The notes under the pieces are model-generated. The model saw only the letters and a program-made list of their open reading frames with translations, was not told where the DNA came from and did not search any database. From Stieleria neptunia (GTDB lineage: Bacteria; Planctomycetota; Planctomycetia; Pirellulales; Pirellulaceae), in contig NZ_CP037423.1 in assembly GCF_007754155.1 (NCBI RefSeq), positions 4,866,865-4,930,864 of the forward strand: a DNA stretch of 64,000 nt, read 5' to 3'. This document shows, in pieces, positions 7,973 to 17,951 of the stretch. Both the position numbers and the translations under genes were made by a program. The first letter of the stretch is position 1, and the number at the start of each line of letters is the position of its first letter.

Positions 7973-10162
7973 ATGACCATCCATCACGCGTTTCTGACGT
8001 TTCTGATTGCCGGAGTGATCACCGTTTTGTCGTCCCACCCCAATGTCGCACAGCCTCCCGCGACCCGCACCTCGCCGACCGTCGACACCTACCATGGAAT
8101 CGACGTGGCGGACGACTATCGCTGGCTGGAAGACTGGAACGACGCGGAGGTGCAACGTTGGAGCGAAGATCAGAATGCGTACGCGCGGGAGTTCCTGGAC
8201 GCTCTGCCGGGCGTCGATGCGATTCGCCGCCGCGTGACCGAGATCATGTCCGCACGACTTGATTCGTACGGCGGCGTCCGCTTTGCCGCCGGCCGCTACT
8301 TTGCGATGAAGAATCAGCCGCCCAAGGAGCAGCCGTTCTTGATCACCTTCGATTCACTCGATGACCTGAACCAGGCTCGCACGCTGTTTGACCCGAACCA
8401 GGTCGACAGCGAAGGCACCACCTCGGTCGACTGGTTCGAACCGTCCCCCGATGGATCACTCGTCGCGATCTCGTTGTCCAGCGGCGGCAGCGAAGTCGGG
8501 GACGTGTCGGTGTTCGATTCCACCAGCGGCGAACGCGTCTTCGAAATCGTCCCACGCGTGAACTCGGGGACGGCCGGTGGCGATTTGGCCTGGGCACCCG
8601 ACGGCAAGGGGTTTTATTACACGCGGCACCCCCGTCCGGGCGAGCGTCCGGAGGTCGATCTGAATTTTTACCAACAACTTTATTACCACCAACTCGGAAC
8701 CGACAGCGCCGAAGATCGATTCGAATTGGGAACGGACTTTCCACGCATCGCCGAGATCGAAGTCGAGGTTCACGCGGAAACGGGCAACGTGCTCTGCAAC
8801 GTCCAGAACGGTGACGGCGGCGAGTTCGCGCATTACTTGCGACGATCCGACGGGACCTGGACGCAGTTCAGTCGTTTCGGGGACAAACTCGTCCAAGCCA
8901 CCTTCGAACCCAGCGGCGATATTCTGGCGATCACGCGTGAGGCAGCCCCACGCGGCAAAATCGTTCGCATTTCAACGGTGACCTCCAAGGGTGCGTTGAC
9001 TGAATCGCTGACCCAATCGCTGACCGAACCGTTGATCCCCGAGGGTGACGACACGATCGTGACCAGTTTCTATCGTGCACCTCCCAGCTTGGTGGCGACC
9101 GACAACCGGATCTACGTCACCTACCAACTCGGCGGCCCTTCGGAAATCCGCGTCTACGATCGTGACGGCAACACGTTGCCCAAGCCCACACAATTGCCGA
9201 TCTCCAGTGTCGGCGGACTGGAGCCGCTGACCGGCGATGACATCCTGTTTTACAACAGCTCCTACGTCGATCCGACACTTTGGTTTCACTACGACGCATC
9301 GAGTGAAACGACGACTCAAACGCCACTCTCCAGCAAGTCCCCGGTCGACCTGAGCGACGTGCGTGTGACGCGCAAATTCGCCGTTTCAAAAGACGGAACC
9401 AAAGTGCCGGTCAATATCATGCGACCGGCGTCGGCCAACGGCCCAGGCCCGTGTGTACTGTACGGTTACGGCGGTTACGGCATCAATTTGACGCCGCGAT
9501 TCAACGCCAGCAACAAGGTGCTTTTCGAACAGGGGGTCACTTATGTCGTCGCCAACCTGCGCGGCGGCGGTGAATATGGCGAAGCCTGGCATTTGGACGG
9601 CAACCTGACCAAAAAACAAAATGTTTTTGACGACTTCTACGCCGCGGCCCGCTACTTGATCGACAACGGATACACGACCTCGGACCAGCTGGCGATCATG
9701 GGCGGATCCAACGGTGGATTGTTGATGGGCGCCACCCTGACCCAGCATCCGGACCTGGCCCGGTGCGTGGTTTCCTCGGTCGGAATCTACGACATGCTGC
9801 GGGTCGAATTGTCGCCCAACGGATCGTTCAACATCCCCGAATTCGGCACGGTCAAAAACCCCGACCACTTCAACGCCATGCGGGCGTATTCGCCGTTTCA
9901 CAACGTCAAAGACGGCACAGACTACCCGGCGGTTATTTTCTTCACCGGCGCCAACGACCCGCGTGTCGATCCGATGCAATCACGCAAAATGACGGCACGC
10001 TTGCAAGCGGCATCGACGTCGGGTCTGCCGGTGCTGTTGCGCACCAGTGCCAACGCCGGACACGGCGGCGATTCCGGTCTGTCCCAGAAGATCGAACAGG
10101 TGGTGGATACCTGCGCGTTTCTGTTTCATCACTTGGGTGTCAAGGTTCAACGGCCGCAGTGA
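7973..10162 (+). CDS. Prolyl oligopeptidase family serine peptidase (S9A)
   Basis: 729 residues. A signal peptide (HHAFLTFLIAGVITVLSS) suggests export. The N-terminal part begins DTYHGIDVADDYRWLEDWND, diagnostic of S9A, followed by the seven-bladed propeller and the C-terminal alpha/beta hydrolase domain with its YGGYGIN strand and LRGGGEYG motif. The catalytic triad is visible: Ser579 in GGSNGGLLMG, Asp662 in GANDPRVDP and His697 in NAGHGG. The enzyme cleaves short proline-containing peptides. The ATG at 7973 is preferred over an upstream in-frame TTG at 7961. The 3' end overlaps the convergent phosphodiesterase gene by 23 bp. Confidence 0.95.
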   Translation: MTIHHAFLTFLIAGVITVLSSHPNVAQPPATRTSPTVDTYHGIDVADDYRWLEDWNDAEVQRWSEDQNAYAREFLDALPGVDAIRRRVTEIMSARLDSYGGVRFAAGRYFAMKNQPPKEQPFLITFDSLDDLNQARTLFDPNQVDSEGTTSVDWFEPSPDGSLVAISLSSGGSEVGDVSVFDSTSGERVFEIVPRVNSGTAGGDLAWAPDGKGFYYTRHPRPGERPEVDLNFYQQLYYHQLGTDSAEDRFELGTDFPRIAEIEVEVHAETGNVLCNVQNGDGGEFAHYLRRSDGTWTQFSRFGDKLVQATFEPSGDILAITREAAPRGKIVRISTVTSKGALTESLTQSLTEPLIPEGDDTIVTSFYRAPPSLVATDNRIYVTYQLGGPSEIRVYDRDGNTLPKPTQLPISSVGGLEPLTGDDILFYNSSYVDPTLWFHYDASSETTTQTPLSSKSPVDLSDVRVTRKFAVSKDGTKVPVNIMRPASANGPGPCVLYGYGGYGINLTPRFNASNKVLFEQGVTYVVANLRGGGEYGEAWHLDGNLTKKQNVFDDFYAAARYLIDNGYTTSDQLAIMGGSNGGLLMGATLTQHPDLARCVVSSVGIYDMLRVELSPNGSFNIPEFGTVKNPDHFNAMRAYSPFHNVKDGTDYPAVIFFTGANDPRVDPMQSRKMTARLQAASTSGLPVLLRTSANAGHGGDSGLSQKIEQVVDTCAFLFHHLGVKVQRPQ

Positions 10163-11573
10163 GCAGATTCGGCCGATCGGTCGTGATGCTGTCCACCCCC
10201 CAACGACGCAGCGCCCCCATCACGGCGGCTTCGTTCACGGTCCAGGTCCAAACCGCCAGACCGCGTTGCTTCAGCTCGGCGACCAGCTCCGGCGAAAGGA
10301 GTTTGTAGTTCAAATCCAGGATCGTTGCGTTGCATTGTTTGGCGCGCGTCTGCAACCAATCGGCTTGCTGTGCCGGCGTGCCCTCAACGGATTTGCCGTA
10401 CAGCCAAGCACAGGCCAGTTGCGGTTCCAATTCACGGATCTCGCGGACCACCTGTGGACTGAATGCGATCACCGCGACTTGATCGACCATGTCCAATTCG
10501 CGGACGTCGTCGATCACCTGTTGAGAGATCCCTTCCATCTTGATTTCAATCACGGGTTGGCAGCCGGTCCCGCGAAGCCGGCCCAGCGCCTCTTTCAGCG
10601 TCGGTACCTTTTCCCCGGCGAAACGCGCCGCTTTCCACGCCCCTGCATCGAGTTGACGCAGACGTTCAAGGCTGAGTTCGGTGACGCGTCCGGTTCCGTC
10701 GGTGGTGCGATCGACGGTCTTGTCGTGCATCAAGACGACCGTCCCGTCAGCGCAGCGATAGACATCGAATTCGCAGCCGCTGGCCCCCACCCGAATCGCC
10801 TCGTCGATCGCGGCCAAGGTGTTCTCCGGCGCGACAGCCGAATAACCGCGATGGGCAACCACTTCAGAGCGCACCACGGGCGCCGCGACATCGCCACCGT
10901 CCTCGGGCAACGGTCGCACCGAAACGTCATCAAAACGGGCGATGCATCCGCTCACGCCCAAGCCCACACAGCCGCGATCTCGGTCGACACAATAATGGCT
11001 GCTCAAGACCTGGTGCCCGTCCAAGTAGACTTCGACGAACGATTGGCGAACGATCGCTTTCAGCCGCCGGGGTCGATTCAATTCACAGGCCTGCGACGCC
11101 GCGGCGGTCTGGCGGACGCTCCACTGACGCGGGCTGGTCCGGACGGCAAACTCCACGCCGTTCTTTCGCGTCGCATCAAACCGAACCGGCACTTGCGACC
11201 ACGGAGTCGCACCGTCTTCGGAGGCCCGCACCAACAGCGAAACCCAACGCGCGGGATCGCGGACTTTTAAAAACGTCAACGTCGCTTCGACTTCATAGTT
11301 CCTCCAACTCGGATCGCCGAACGTGATGTAGCTGTCCGAATCCATCGAGCGTGCCAGCAACGCCCCATCGGTCTGTTTCCAGTCGCCGGAAACCACCGAC
11401 CAGCCCGGCGGCAGATTCCCCGCGCCGTCAAAACGCTCGATGGTAGCGGGGGCCTGTCTGTTGGCAGGGGCCTGTCTGTTGGCAGGGGCCTGTCTGATGT
11501 TGGGTTTCTGGGCGTGAACAGGCGACAACAGCGCCATCACGGCGCTAAACAAAAGGATCAACCGCAGTGGCAT
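10140..11573 (-). CDS. Secreted glycerophosphodiester phosphodiesterase with N-terminal LamG/DUF1080-like domain
   Basis: 477 residues. Signal peptide PLRLILLFSAVMALLSPVHA, then a low-complexity linker made of three QAPANR-type repeats (near 11450-11500), then a beta-sandwich region (about 50-225; PPGWSVVSGDWKQTDGAL, WRNYEVEATLTF, VYLDGHQVLSSH) typical of DUF1080/LamG-like modules. The GDPD barrel follows: AHRGYSAVAPENTLAAIDEA (catalytic His and Glu), EFDVYRCADG and LMHDKTVDRTTDGTG. It hydrolyses glycerophosphodiesters to an alcohol and glycerol-3-phosphate. The start at 11573 gives a clean signal peptide and has an AGAGAG site; a start at 11603 is possible. It ends 23 bp inside the convergent peptidase gene. 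Confidence 0.9.
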   Translation of the reverse strand: MPLRLILLFSAVMALLSPVHAQKPNIRQAPANRQAPANRQAPATIERFDGAGNLPPGWSVVSGDWKQTDGALLARSMDSDSYITFGDPSWRNYEVEATLTFLKVRDPARWVSLLVRASEDGATPWSQVPVRFDATRKNGVEFAVRTSPRQWSVRQTAAASQACELNRPRRLKAIVRQSFVEVYLDGHQVLSSHYCVDRDRGCVGLGVSGCIARFDDVSVRPLPEDGGDVAAPVVRSEVVAHRGYSAVAPENTLAAIDEAIRVGASGCEFDVYRCADGTVVLMHDKTVDRTTDGTGRVTELSLERLRQLDAGAWKAARFAGEKVPTLKEALGRLRGTGCQPVIEIKMEGISQQVIDDVRELDMVDQVAVIAFSPQVVREIRELEPQLACAWLYGKSVEGTPAQQADWLQTRAKQCNATILDLNYKLLSPELVAELKQRGLAVWTWTVNEAAVMGALRRWGVDSITTDRPNLLTAAVEP

Positions 11574-11613
11574 CGGGGCAACTCTCTGGTGGCAATGAAT
11601 CAAAACGGTGGGT

Positions 11614-12078
11614 CTAAATCGTGCGCGGCGGCAAGGTGACCCATTTCAACCAGAAATCCCCAAGTGATCGCATCGCCCGAACGAAGGCGTTCAGATCGAC
11701 GGGTTTGGTGATGTAGCAATTGGCATTTTCGCCATAGGCTTCCAGCACGTCGCGTTCATCATCGGAAGTCGTCAGCACGATCACGGGCAGAAACTGCAAG
11801 ACGTGGTCGGCGCGAATCTCCTTGAGGACTTCGTGGCCATTTTTACGTGGCATGTTCAAGTCCAGCAAGACGACGTCGGGGCGTCCCACCTCGGAATACT
11901 TGCCTTCGCGTCGCAGATAAGCCAATGCTTCCACACCATCTTCAACATGATACAACCGTTCCGTCACACAACCTTCACGCAACGCCTCGATCGTCAGCAT
12001 CGCATCGCTGGGGCTGTCTTCGACCAGCAACACTTCAATGTTACGTTTCGCATCGAGAAAGTCGTCTCGCTGAGTCAT
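11614..12078 (-). CDS. Single-domain response regulator (Rcp1-like)
   Basis: 154 residues, all receiver domain: acidic pocket LLVEDSPSDA, phospho-acceptor Asp in VVLLDLNMPRKNG, threonine in VIVLTTSDDERD and lysine in CYITKPVD. The extended loop after the acceptor (MPRKNGHEVLKEIRAD) is typical of Rcp1-like regulators paired with PAS/phytochrome-type kinases. It has no output domain, so it acts by phosphotransfer or protein contact. Its start lies 3 bp after the stop of the histidine kinase upstream, marking the pair as one operon and probable cognate partners. Confidence 0.93.
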   Translation of the reverse strand: MTQRDDFLDAKRNIEVLLVEDSPSDAMLTIEALREGCVTERLYHVEDGVEALAYLRREGKYSEVGRPDVVLLDLNMPRKNGHEVLKEIRADHVLQFLPVIVLTTSDDERDVLEAYGENANCYITKPVDLNAFVRAMRSLGDFWLKWVTLPPRTI

Positions 12079-12081
12079 GAT

Positions 12082-14058
12082 TCAAGCCGGCAAAAGAGTG
12101 AAAAAGAACGTGCTGCCCGAGCCCGGTTCGGACTGCACCCAAATTCGTCCGCCGTGACGCTCGACGATGCGCTTAGCGATGGCGAGTCCTAAACCGGTCC
12201 CAGGATACTGGCTCCGTCCGTGCAGCCGTTGAAAAATGACAAAGATCCTGTCTTGGTATTCCGCTTCAAGTCCGATTCCATTGTCGCGGACCGAAAAACG
12301 CCACCGGTCCGCTTCACGCTCGGCCGCGATCCGAAGGCTCGGCGCGTCATCACCGCAGAACTTGATCGCGTTGCCGATCAGATTTTGGAACAACTGAACC
12401 AGCTGGCCCCGATCGCCCTTGATCCTCGGCAGATCGTCGATCTGGATCACCGCGTCATGTTCTTCGATCGCGACGGCCAGATTTTTCATGGCGTCATCGA
12501 CGACGCCATGCATGTCGACGGCGACCATTTCTCGGCCGCGAGATTGCACACGGGAGTAGTCCAGCAGATTGTTGATCAACTGCTGCATCCGTTTTGCACC
12601 GTCGACCGCGTGACGGAGAAACTTGTTGACACGTTCATCGCTGTTGTCGGCCAATGCCATTTCCAACAACTGGCAATGTCCGGCGACGGCACGCAACGGT
12701 TCTTGCAAATCATGCGACGCGACGTAGGCGAATTGTTGCAAATCGGCATTGCTCCGCTCCAGTGCCTCCTTGGCCTTGGCCAATGCATCGGCTTGGCGTT
12801 CTCGTTCAAGCTCCTGCAACTTGATTTCCGTGATGTCGCGGGCGACGCCGAACAGCCCCGTGATCTGATTTTCTTCATCGTACAGGGGCATCTTGGTGAC
12901 CAGCACCCAACGCTGTGGGCCTCCACTGCGCATCGGCATTTCTTCTTTGTTGACGATCGCTTCCCCGGTCTCCATGATCTTCTGTTCGTCGACCGCGGTT
13001 TCACTGTGCAACTCGCCGGCCCAGATTTGCTCGTCCGTCTTGCCGATCAACTCGTCGGGGTGATCGAATCCCGCATCGCGTGCCATCGCTTGGTTGGCGC
13101 GCAGGATCCGGCCTTGGCGGTCTTTGAAGAACACGGCATCGGGAATCGTGTTGACCAGCGAATTGATCAAGAACTGCTCGCGGCGCAGTTTGGCGTTGGT
13201 CTGTTTGAGCTGCTCCGCGTTCTCCTTCAACGCCTCAACACGCGCTTGATCGGCCGCCCGACGTTGCAAGGCCCGCGCCGTCCGAGCGTCGGTCTTGATC
13301 ACAAACCAGAGCGCGACGCCGTAGGCGACCAGCCGCAAAAAGTGCCATCCCCACCAAGGCAAATCCCAAAGCTTGGATTGCTGGAACATGACCGCGGCGG
13401 CACCGAACAGCGTGCAGTGCAAACAGAACAGCAGGTCGTCCTGATTGCCGGTCTTGCGGTAGGTCAACACCATCCGCACCGCAGCCGCAAACATCAACAG
13501 CCCGCCGCCGATGTTCATTTGCTGTGCCAGCGGTGTGAACTGACTGCCCTCGGTCATCTTGGGAAGATAATCCCCCAGCAGAATCGACCCGACGCCAACG
13601 GTCAGCGACAGGCACAGGACGATCCACGGCCACGACTGCGTCTGCCGTTTCCGATCCTGGGGCAACCAGACCATCGCGAACAGCAGTCCACCGGTGACCG
13701 TCGCCAGACTGTGCAGCCAAACAAACGTCGCCCCCTGATGGACCATCGCGTGCAGTCCGTCCAAAACCCCCATGCCGACCAGCGCCGACGCGATCCACGT
13801 GTTGTAGCTGGTGCCGGATTGAAGCCGTTCCAACGACACCAGCATCCATGCGACCCCCAGTGCCACGATCGCCCCGGCCATCTCAACGCTCGAATGAAAC
13901 GGCTCTTGCGGCCAACTCAAATCCGCGAACTGCCAGCGTGCCGCGACCAAAGTCAGAACGTGCACGGACAGACTGGCAACAAGAATGATCCAAAGCGTCC
14001 CGACCAGTTCAGCCGTTTTCTGCTCTGCGTCGACCGAACTTGAACCGGGACTGGTCAT
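12082..14058 (-). CDS. Membrane sensor histidine kinase with PAS domain
   Basis: About 658 residues. The N-terminal 250 residues hold about seven hydrophobic helices (for example LWIILVASLSVHVLTLV, MAGAIVALGVAWMLVSLE) forming a MASE-like sensor region. A coiled coil and a PAS domain with PAC motif follow (about 285-410; LVNTIPDAVFFKDRQG, ITGLFGVARDITE), then HisKA with the phospho-acceptor in VASHDLQEPLRAVAGH, and HATPase_c with the N box LIGNAIKF, G1 box VRDNGIGL and G2 box PGTGLGLAIAKRIV. The signal is unknown. A TTG fifteen bases upstream is an alternative start. It is transcribed with the downstream single-domain response regulator. Confidence 0.93.
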   Translation of the reverse strand: MTSPGSSSVDAEQKTAELVGTLWIILVASLSVHVLTLVAARWQFADLSWPQEPFHSSVEMAGAIVALGVAWMLVSLERLQSGTSYNTWIASALVGMGVLDGLHAMVHQGATFVWLHSLATVTGGLLFAMVWLPQDRKRQTQSWPWIVLCLSLTVGVGSILLGDYLPKMTEGSQFTPLAQQMNIGGGLLMFAAAVRMVLTYRKTGNQDDLLFCLHCTLFGAAAVMFQQSKLWDLPWWGWHFLRLVAYGVALWFVIKTDARTARALQRRAADQARVEALKENAEQLKQTNAKLRREQFLINSLVNTIPDAVFFKDRQGRILRANQAMARDAGFDHPDELIGKTDEQIWAGELHSETAVDEQKIMETGEAIVNKEEMPMRSGGPQRWVLVTKMPLYDEENQITGLFGVARDITEIKLQELERERQADALAKAKEALERSNADLQQFAYVASHDLQEPLRAVAGHCQLLEMALADNSDERVNKFLRHAVDGAKRMQQLINNLLDYSRVQSRGREMVAVDMHGVVDDAMKNLAVAIEEHDAVIQIDDLPRIKGDRGQLVQLFQNLIGNAIKFCGDDAPSLRIAAEREADRWRFSVRDNGIGLEAEYQDRIFVIFQRLHGRSQYPGTGLGLAIAKRIVERHGGRIWVQSEPGSGSTFFFTLLPA

Positions 14059-14199
14059 CAGAGAGCCAACCAAGAGAGGGACCGTGGGCCTTTCACTTCA
14101 TGCTTTCACCCTGATTGTACCCTCTGCCCGTCGAACGCGTGCAGTCGCCGATGCCCACCGCCCTGCCGCCATCGACTTAGACGCCAAGCGAAGCGTATT

Positions 14200-14410
14200 T
14201 TGTTCGCGGAAGGGCGCGAGCCCTCCGGTCTTTCACCGTGTTTTTGAAACGCCACCGGACGGCTCGCGGGCTGTCGTTATAGTGGGATTGGCCGAGGCAA
14301 CGGTGAGCCGCTGGCGGTAAGGCCTCGGGCAGCGTCGCAGTGCCCGGACGCTTACGCGCCCGCGGCTCACAAAAACGACCGGCCCGCTCGCGCCGTTCCG
14401 CTAAAACCTT
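14200..14410. repeat. Families D and E repeats
   Basis: The 543-bp gap 14059-14601 shows no gene. It holds family-D half elements (about 14200-14275 and 14370-14410) flanking a family-E element (14302-14368) with the sequence GGTGAGCCGCTGGC...GCGGCTCAC. The same nested arrangement, family E inside family D, recurs at 46211-46408. Confidence 0.7.
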
Positions 14411-14601
14411 TCGATAGAGCGCAGCGAGGGGAGGGTCTGCCTACGTCATCGAATGATTCCGCAACACAAGGAACCTTCCTCGCTTGATCGTACCTCGCGT
14501 CCGACCCTCACGAAAAGAGACAGTGACCTCAGGTCTTGTCAATGGTGCACAAGAAAAATCCCGCCCCTCACTCTCTCACAAACGTCGAACGTCATCGCGT
14601 C

Positions 14602-15459
14602 CTACGGAGCGAGCTGCGACTGAAACCATTCCACCATCGATGCGGTCGACCGACGAGCGTCTTCGCCTCGAAACCCGTGCCCCGCGCCGGCGACTTCGAT
14701 CAGCCGACTGGTGACATCGGCTTGCTCAAACGCGGCCTGGATGTTTCGACTGTGCTCGATCGGCACCAGGTCATCCTTGTCCCCGGCGATCAACAACGTC
14801 GGTGGATCGTCCGGGGTGACATGGACCAGCGGTGAATCAGCTTCGGCCGCCTTCAAATCGAGATCCAATGCCGGAAACCGCGCGTAGGCGTCCAGCCGAT
14901 CGGGCGCGTCCTTGACCATGATCCGCAAATCGGTCGGCGCGACAAACGCCACAACCGCGGCGACACGATTGGAAACCCGGTCCACCGGGTCCTTCGCCGC
15001 CGGATCGCCATCATCCGATGCCGTCCCCAACATCAACGACAGATGCCCGCCAGCGCTGTAGCCGTAGACACCCAACCGCTGCGGATCGATCTGGAACCGA
15101 TCCGAGTTCTTGCGAATGAACCGGACGCTACGGCGAACATCCGAAACCGCTTCGGGGATCGAGAACTTGGGGCTGCTGCCATGGCGAACGGCAAACACCG
15201 TGAACCCCTTGTCCGTCAACGGCTTGAACCGATCCTGCATCTGCTCCGGCGGCTGCCAGCGGGAATACCAACCGCCGCTGACCATGAACAACACACCCGC
15301 CCCGTTGACGTTTTCGGTCGGAGTGAACACGTCCATCGTCATCGCCAATCCCGACTTGTGGCCATAGACGACGTCCGGTGTGATCGTGACCTCGGCTCGC
15401 ACCGAAGTCCCCCAGGAAAGGCAAATCGCCAGCCCGCAAATCAGCCAAGTGTGTCGCAT
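14602..15459 (-). CDS. Secreted alpha/beta hydrolase (esterase/lipase family)
   Basis: 285 residues. A signal peptide (RHTWLICGLAICLSWGTSVRA) is followed by an alpha/beta-hydrolase fold of the BD-FAE/lipase type: oxyanion-hole segment GVLFMVSGGWYS, nucleophile elbow GYSAGGHLSLMLG (Ser near residue 147), acid in AGDKDDLVPIEHS and base in GAGHGF. Substrate preference cannot be read from the sequence; relatives are carboxylesterases acting on acetylated sugars or short esters. The gene stands alone between repeat-rich gaps. Confidence 0.88.
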   Translation of the reverse strand: MRHTWLICGLAICLSWGTSVRAEVTITPDVVYGHKSGLAMTMDVFTPTENVNGAGVLFMVSGGWYSRWQPPEQMQDRFKPLTDKGFTVFAVRHGSSPKFSIPEAVSDVRRSVRFIRKNSDRFQIDPQRLGVYGYSAGGHLSLMLGTASDDGDPAAKDPVDRVSNRVAAVVAFVAPTDLRIMVKDAPDRLDAYARFPALDLDLKAAEADSPLVHVTPDDPPTLLIAGDKDDLVPIEHSRNIQAAFEQADVTSRLIEVAGAGHGFRGEDARRSTASMVEWFQSQLAP

Positions 15460-15708
15460 CGGAGAGTCGTCCCGCGTCAGTGGTGGTGAATCAAACGTGC
15501 CAAGACCAACAACTTAACGCAACCGCGGCACCCTTGCAGAGGAAGGATCACGCTGGCCAGGGCGTTTAGGGAGCGGCAGAAGGATGGCAGAATGATTCGG
15601 GGCAGAATGATGGTCAGCAACAAGAGCAGCGGTGTGGAGGAGTGAGCACGACGAGACGAGGGTCAAAAAATGGGGTGGTCAAAAAATCCAGCCGCCCCTG
15701 TCGCTGCA

Positions 15709-15945
15709 TGGGACGTCGATTCTATTGCTGCAGCTTTTTCGATTTAGACTCTCTCCCTCTGGAAGAGACGGCTCTATTGCGGCAGCTTTTTCGATTTAGA
15801 CTCTCTCCCTCTGGAAGAGACGGCTCTATTGCGGCAGCTTTTTCGATTTAGACTCTCTCCCTCTGGGAGAGACGGCGTTTGCGCAGCAAGCAAACGCCAG
15901 AGAGGGCCGGCGCTGCAAAAGCCTTGACGACTTCCGCGGCGCTGG
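15709..15945 (+). repeat. Family A repeat with three 52-bp tandem units
   Basis: Near-identical 52-bp units begin at 15721, 15773 and 15825, each containing CTCTCTCCCTCTGG and GCAGCTTTTTCGATTTAGA. The third runs into a normal family-A end with the GCAAACGCC palindrome. This looks like local expansion of an interspersed element. No gene is seen in 15460-15992. Confidence 0.85.
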
Positions 15946-15992
15946 TGTGCAGGCTTCAGCCGCCCACGAGCCTCATTGCAACGTGTAAACTG

Positions 15993-17711
15993 ATGCCGCA
16001 TGAAATCAGCCACTCAGCCGAGGAACCATCAGTGAAACGCAATTGGAATTCCGTCGACGCCATCGCCGTGTTCGTGGTTTGTGTTTTGATGCTATCGCTG
16101 TTGTCGATGGGAATCGCCCGCCAGCGTGGCGCGTCGCGGCAGAGTAGCTGTGAAAACAATCTCAAGCAAATCGGTTTAGCGGTTCACAATTATCACTCCG
16201 CCTACAAGCAATTTCCCGTCGGCTCCGGGGGAACCGATACCGGGGGTGTCGATCAACCGAAACGCGGCAACGCCGGTCGGCTGAGTGCTTTCGTCGCGAT
16301 GTCTCCCTTCATGGAGGAGCAGAAACTTTGGGAAATGATTTCGAATCCTCTGCACAGTGGTTCCAACAAATTTCCTGCGATGGGCCCCGTTCCTTGGTTC
16401 GACGCACAGGCCTACACGCCTTGGTCATTGCGTCCGAACCGTTTGGTTTGTCCGGACGATCGCCAGGCACAGACCGACTCGCTCGCTTCCAGCTACGTGA
16501 TGAATTATGGCGACGGAGTCGAAAAAGTGTTCTACGGTCGCGGCGACTGGCCGAACCCCAATGACGCTCGTTCGGCGATGCTCGCCAGAGCGACCCATCG
16601 CGGCGTTTTCGGAAAACAACGGGAATACAAGTTTCGAGACGTGCTGGACGGTCTTTCCAACACCTTGATGCTCGCGGAGTCCAAAGTCGCGGGGTTGCGT
16701 GTGGCAAAGAATGTTGCCGGATTGCCGTTCGATCCTTCCTTGGCGATCAAGGCTCAACGCGACAAACAGTTTTGGCCGGCCGGGCGGGAAGCACGCTGGT
16801 GCGACGGACTGTTGCGTTCAACCGGGTTTCAAACCATTTTGCCGCCCGGTTCGCCGTCGGCGACTTCCGACCAGGGTGACCAGACCGCGGTGATGTCGGC
16901 GTCCAGCTACCACGGCGCCGGCACACACACGCTCTTTTGCGATGGCGCGGTGCGGTTCGTGGCCAATACCATCGACGCGGGTGACCCGAGCCATCCGAGC
17001 GTCGGACTCGGCGACAAGCGGACGAGCCGGGCGTTGACTCCGCCGGGATCCCAAAGCCCCTACGGTCTGTGGGGCGCGTTGGGAACCAGGGCGAACAAAG
17101 AACCGGTGACGATCGACGTCAGGAAACGTGCCGACGGGATCACCGAACCTCGTCGTCCGATCCCCGCAGAACAACTCGAAGCCGTTCGCAAGAAACCGAT
17201 CCGAACATGGACCGCCGCCGGAGGCCGGGGCAAGATGAACGGTTGGCTTGTTTCGTGTGCAAAAGAAGGCGACGTCGTTTTGGTCAATGAGAAGGGGGAC
17301 CTGAAATATCTGACGCTTTCTGACCTGATCGGCGAGGATGCCTATTGGATTGTGCAGTCCTTGGTGGCGGAAAAGTTGCAAGCCCGCAATCAACTGTTGG
17401 ATCAGTTGCGTGACGCGGTCGGGCTGCTGGAAAGAAAAGAGTTCGGCGCATTCCTCACACAGTTTGTCGATGCGTCACAAATGAGTGTTCAAGAGATGGG
17501 GATTGCCAGTGCATTTGTCTTCCAGAAACGAGGCATCTTGATTCAGGGATTTGATGACGCGATCGCTTTTGCCCAGAGCGGCCAAGTCAACATCCAGGTC
17601 AATGACAATCGCATGCTGGCGACGTTTAACGGCAACGATCGAAATTTGACCGGCAATTTCGTCATGCACTATGCCAACGGACGCTGGTACTGGCTGCCAC
17701 CGCCACGCTAA
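15993..17711 (+). CDS. DUF1559 domain protein with C-terminal SHD1-like domain
   Basis: 572 residues. A membrane helix (DAIAVFVVCVLMLSLLSMGI) near residue 25 replaces the classical prepilin motif; the DUF1559 core follows directly (CENNLKQIGLAVHNYHSAY, FRDVLDGLSNTLMLAESK, SSYHGAGTHTLFCDGAVRFV). After residue 390 comes an SHD1-like segment (IRTWTAAGGRGKMNGWLVSC...VVLVNEKGDLKYLTLSDL) and a helical tail unlike the neighbour's. Function unknown; the family is a Planctomycete hallmark. The ATG at 15993 is chosen because upstream in-frame sequence lies in a repeat element. It is paralogous to the next gene. Confidence 0.85.
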   Translation: MPHEISHSAEEPSVKRNWNSVDAIAVFVVCVLMLSLLSMGIARQRGASRQSSCENNLKQIGLAVHNYHSAYKQFPVGSGGTDTGGVDQPKRGNAGRLSAFVAMSPFMEEQKLWEMISNPLHSGSNKFPAMGPVPWFDAQAYTPWSLRPNRLVCPDDRQAQTDSLASSYVMNYGDGVEKVFYGRGDWPNPNDARSAMLARATHRGVFGKQREYKFRDVLDGLSNTLMLAESKVAGLRVAKNVAGLPFDPSLAIKAQRDKQFWPAGREARWCDGLLRSTGFQTILPPGSPSATSDQGDQTAVMSASSYHGAGTHTLFCDGAVRFVANTIDAGDPSHPSVGLGDKRTSRALTPPGSQSPYGLWGALGTRANKEPVTIDVRKRADGITEPRRPIPAEQLEAVRKKPIRTWTAAGGRGKMNGWLVSCAKEGDVVLVNEKGDLKYLTLSDLIGEDAYWIVQSLVAEKLQARNQLLDQLRDAVGLLERKEFGAFLTQFVDASQMSVQEMGIASAFVFQKRGILIQGFDDAIAFAQSGQVNIQVNDNRMLATFNGNDRNLTGNFVMHYANGRWYWLPPPR

Positions 17712-17721
17712 GCCTTTCGGT

Positions 17722-17890
17722 GGGACGTCGATTCTTTTACCGCAGGATTTGGCAACCGATCTAGACTCTCTCCCTCTGGGAGAGACGGCGTTTGCGCAGC
17801 AAGCAAACGCCAGAGAGGGCCGGCGGCTTGCGAAAGTCTTGACGACTTCCGATACGGTCAACTCCGCCACTGATTCAATCGACGTCTCTG
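17722..17890 (+). repeat. Family A repeat
   Basis: Full copy of the element with CTCTCCCTCTGGGAGAG and the GGCGTTTGC...GCAAACGCC palindrome, filling most of the gap between the two DUF1559-SHD1 paralogues. Confidence 0.8.
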
Positions 17891-17951
17891 CGAAAGATGT
17901 CGATCATTTCCTACCCTTACCTGTCGTGTCGCCCGCCTTTTGGGAACCCCC

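Noticed and set aside
9386..9979. Antisense frames within the prolyl oligopeptidase gene
   Set aside because: The sense strand contains the intact catalytic triad; the antisense frames are shadows.
12220..14043. 607-codon plus-strand frame antisense to the histidine kinase
   Set aside because: The minus strand encodes every kinase motif; the plus frame is Gln/Arg/His-rich shadow sequence.
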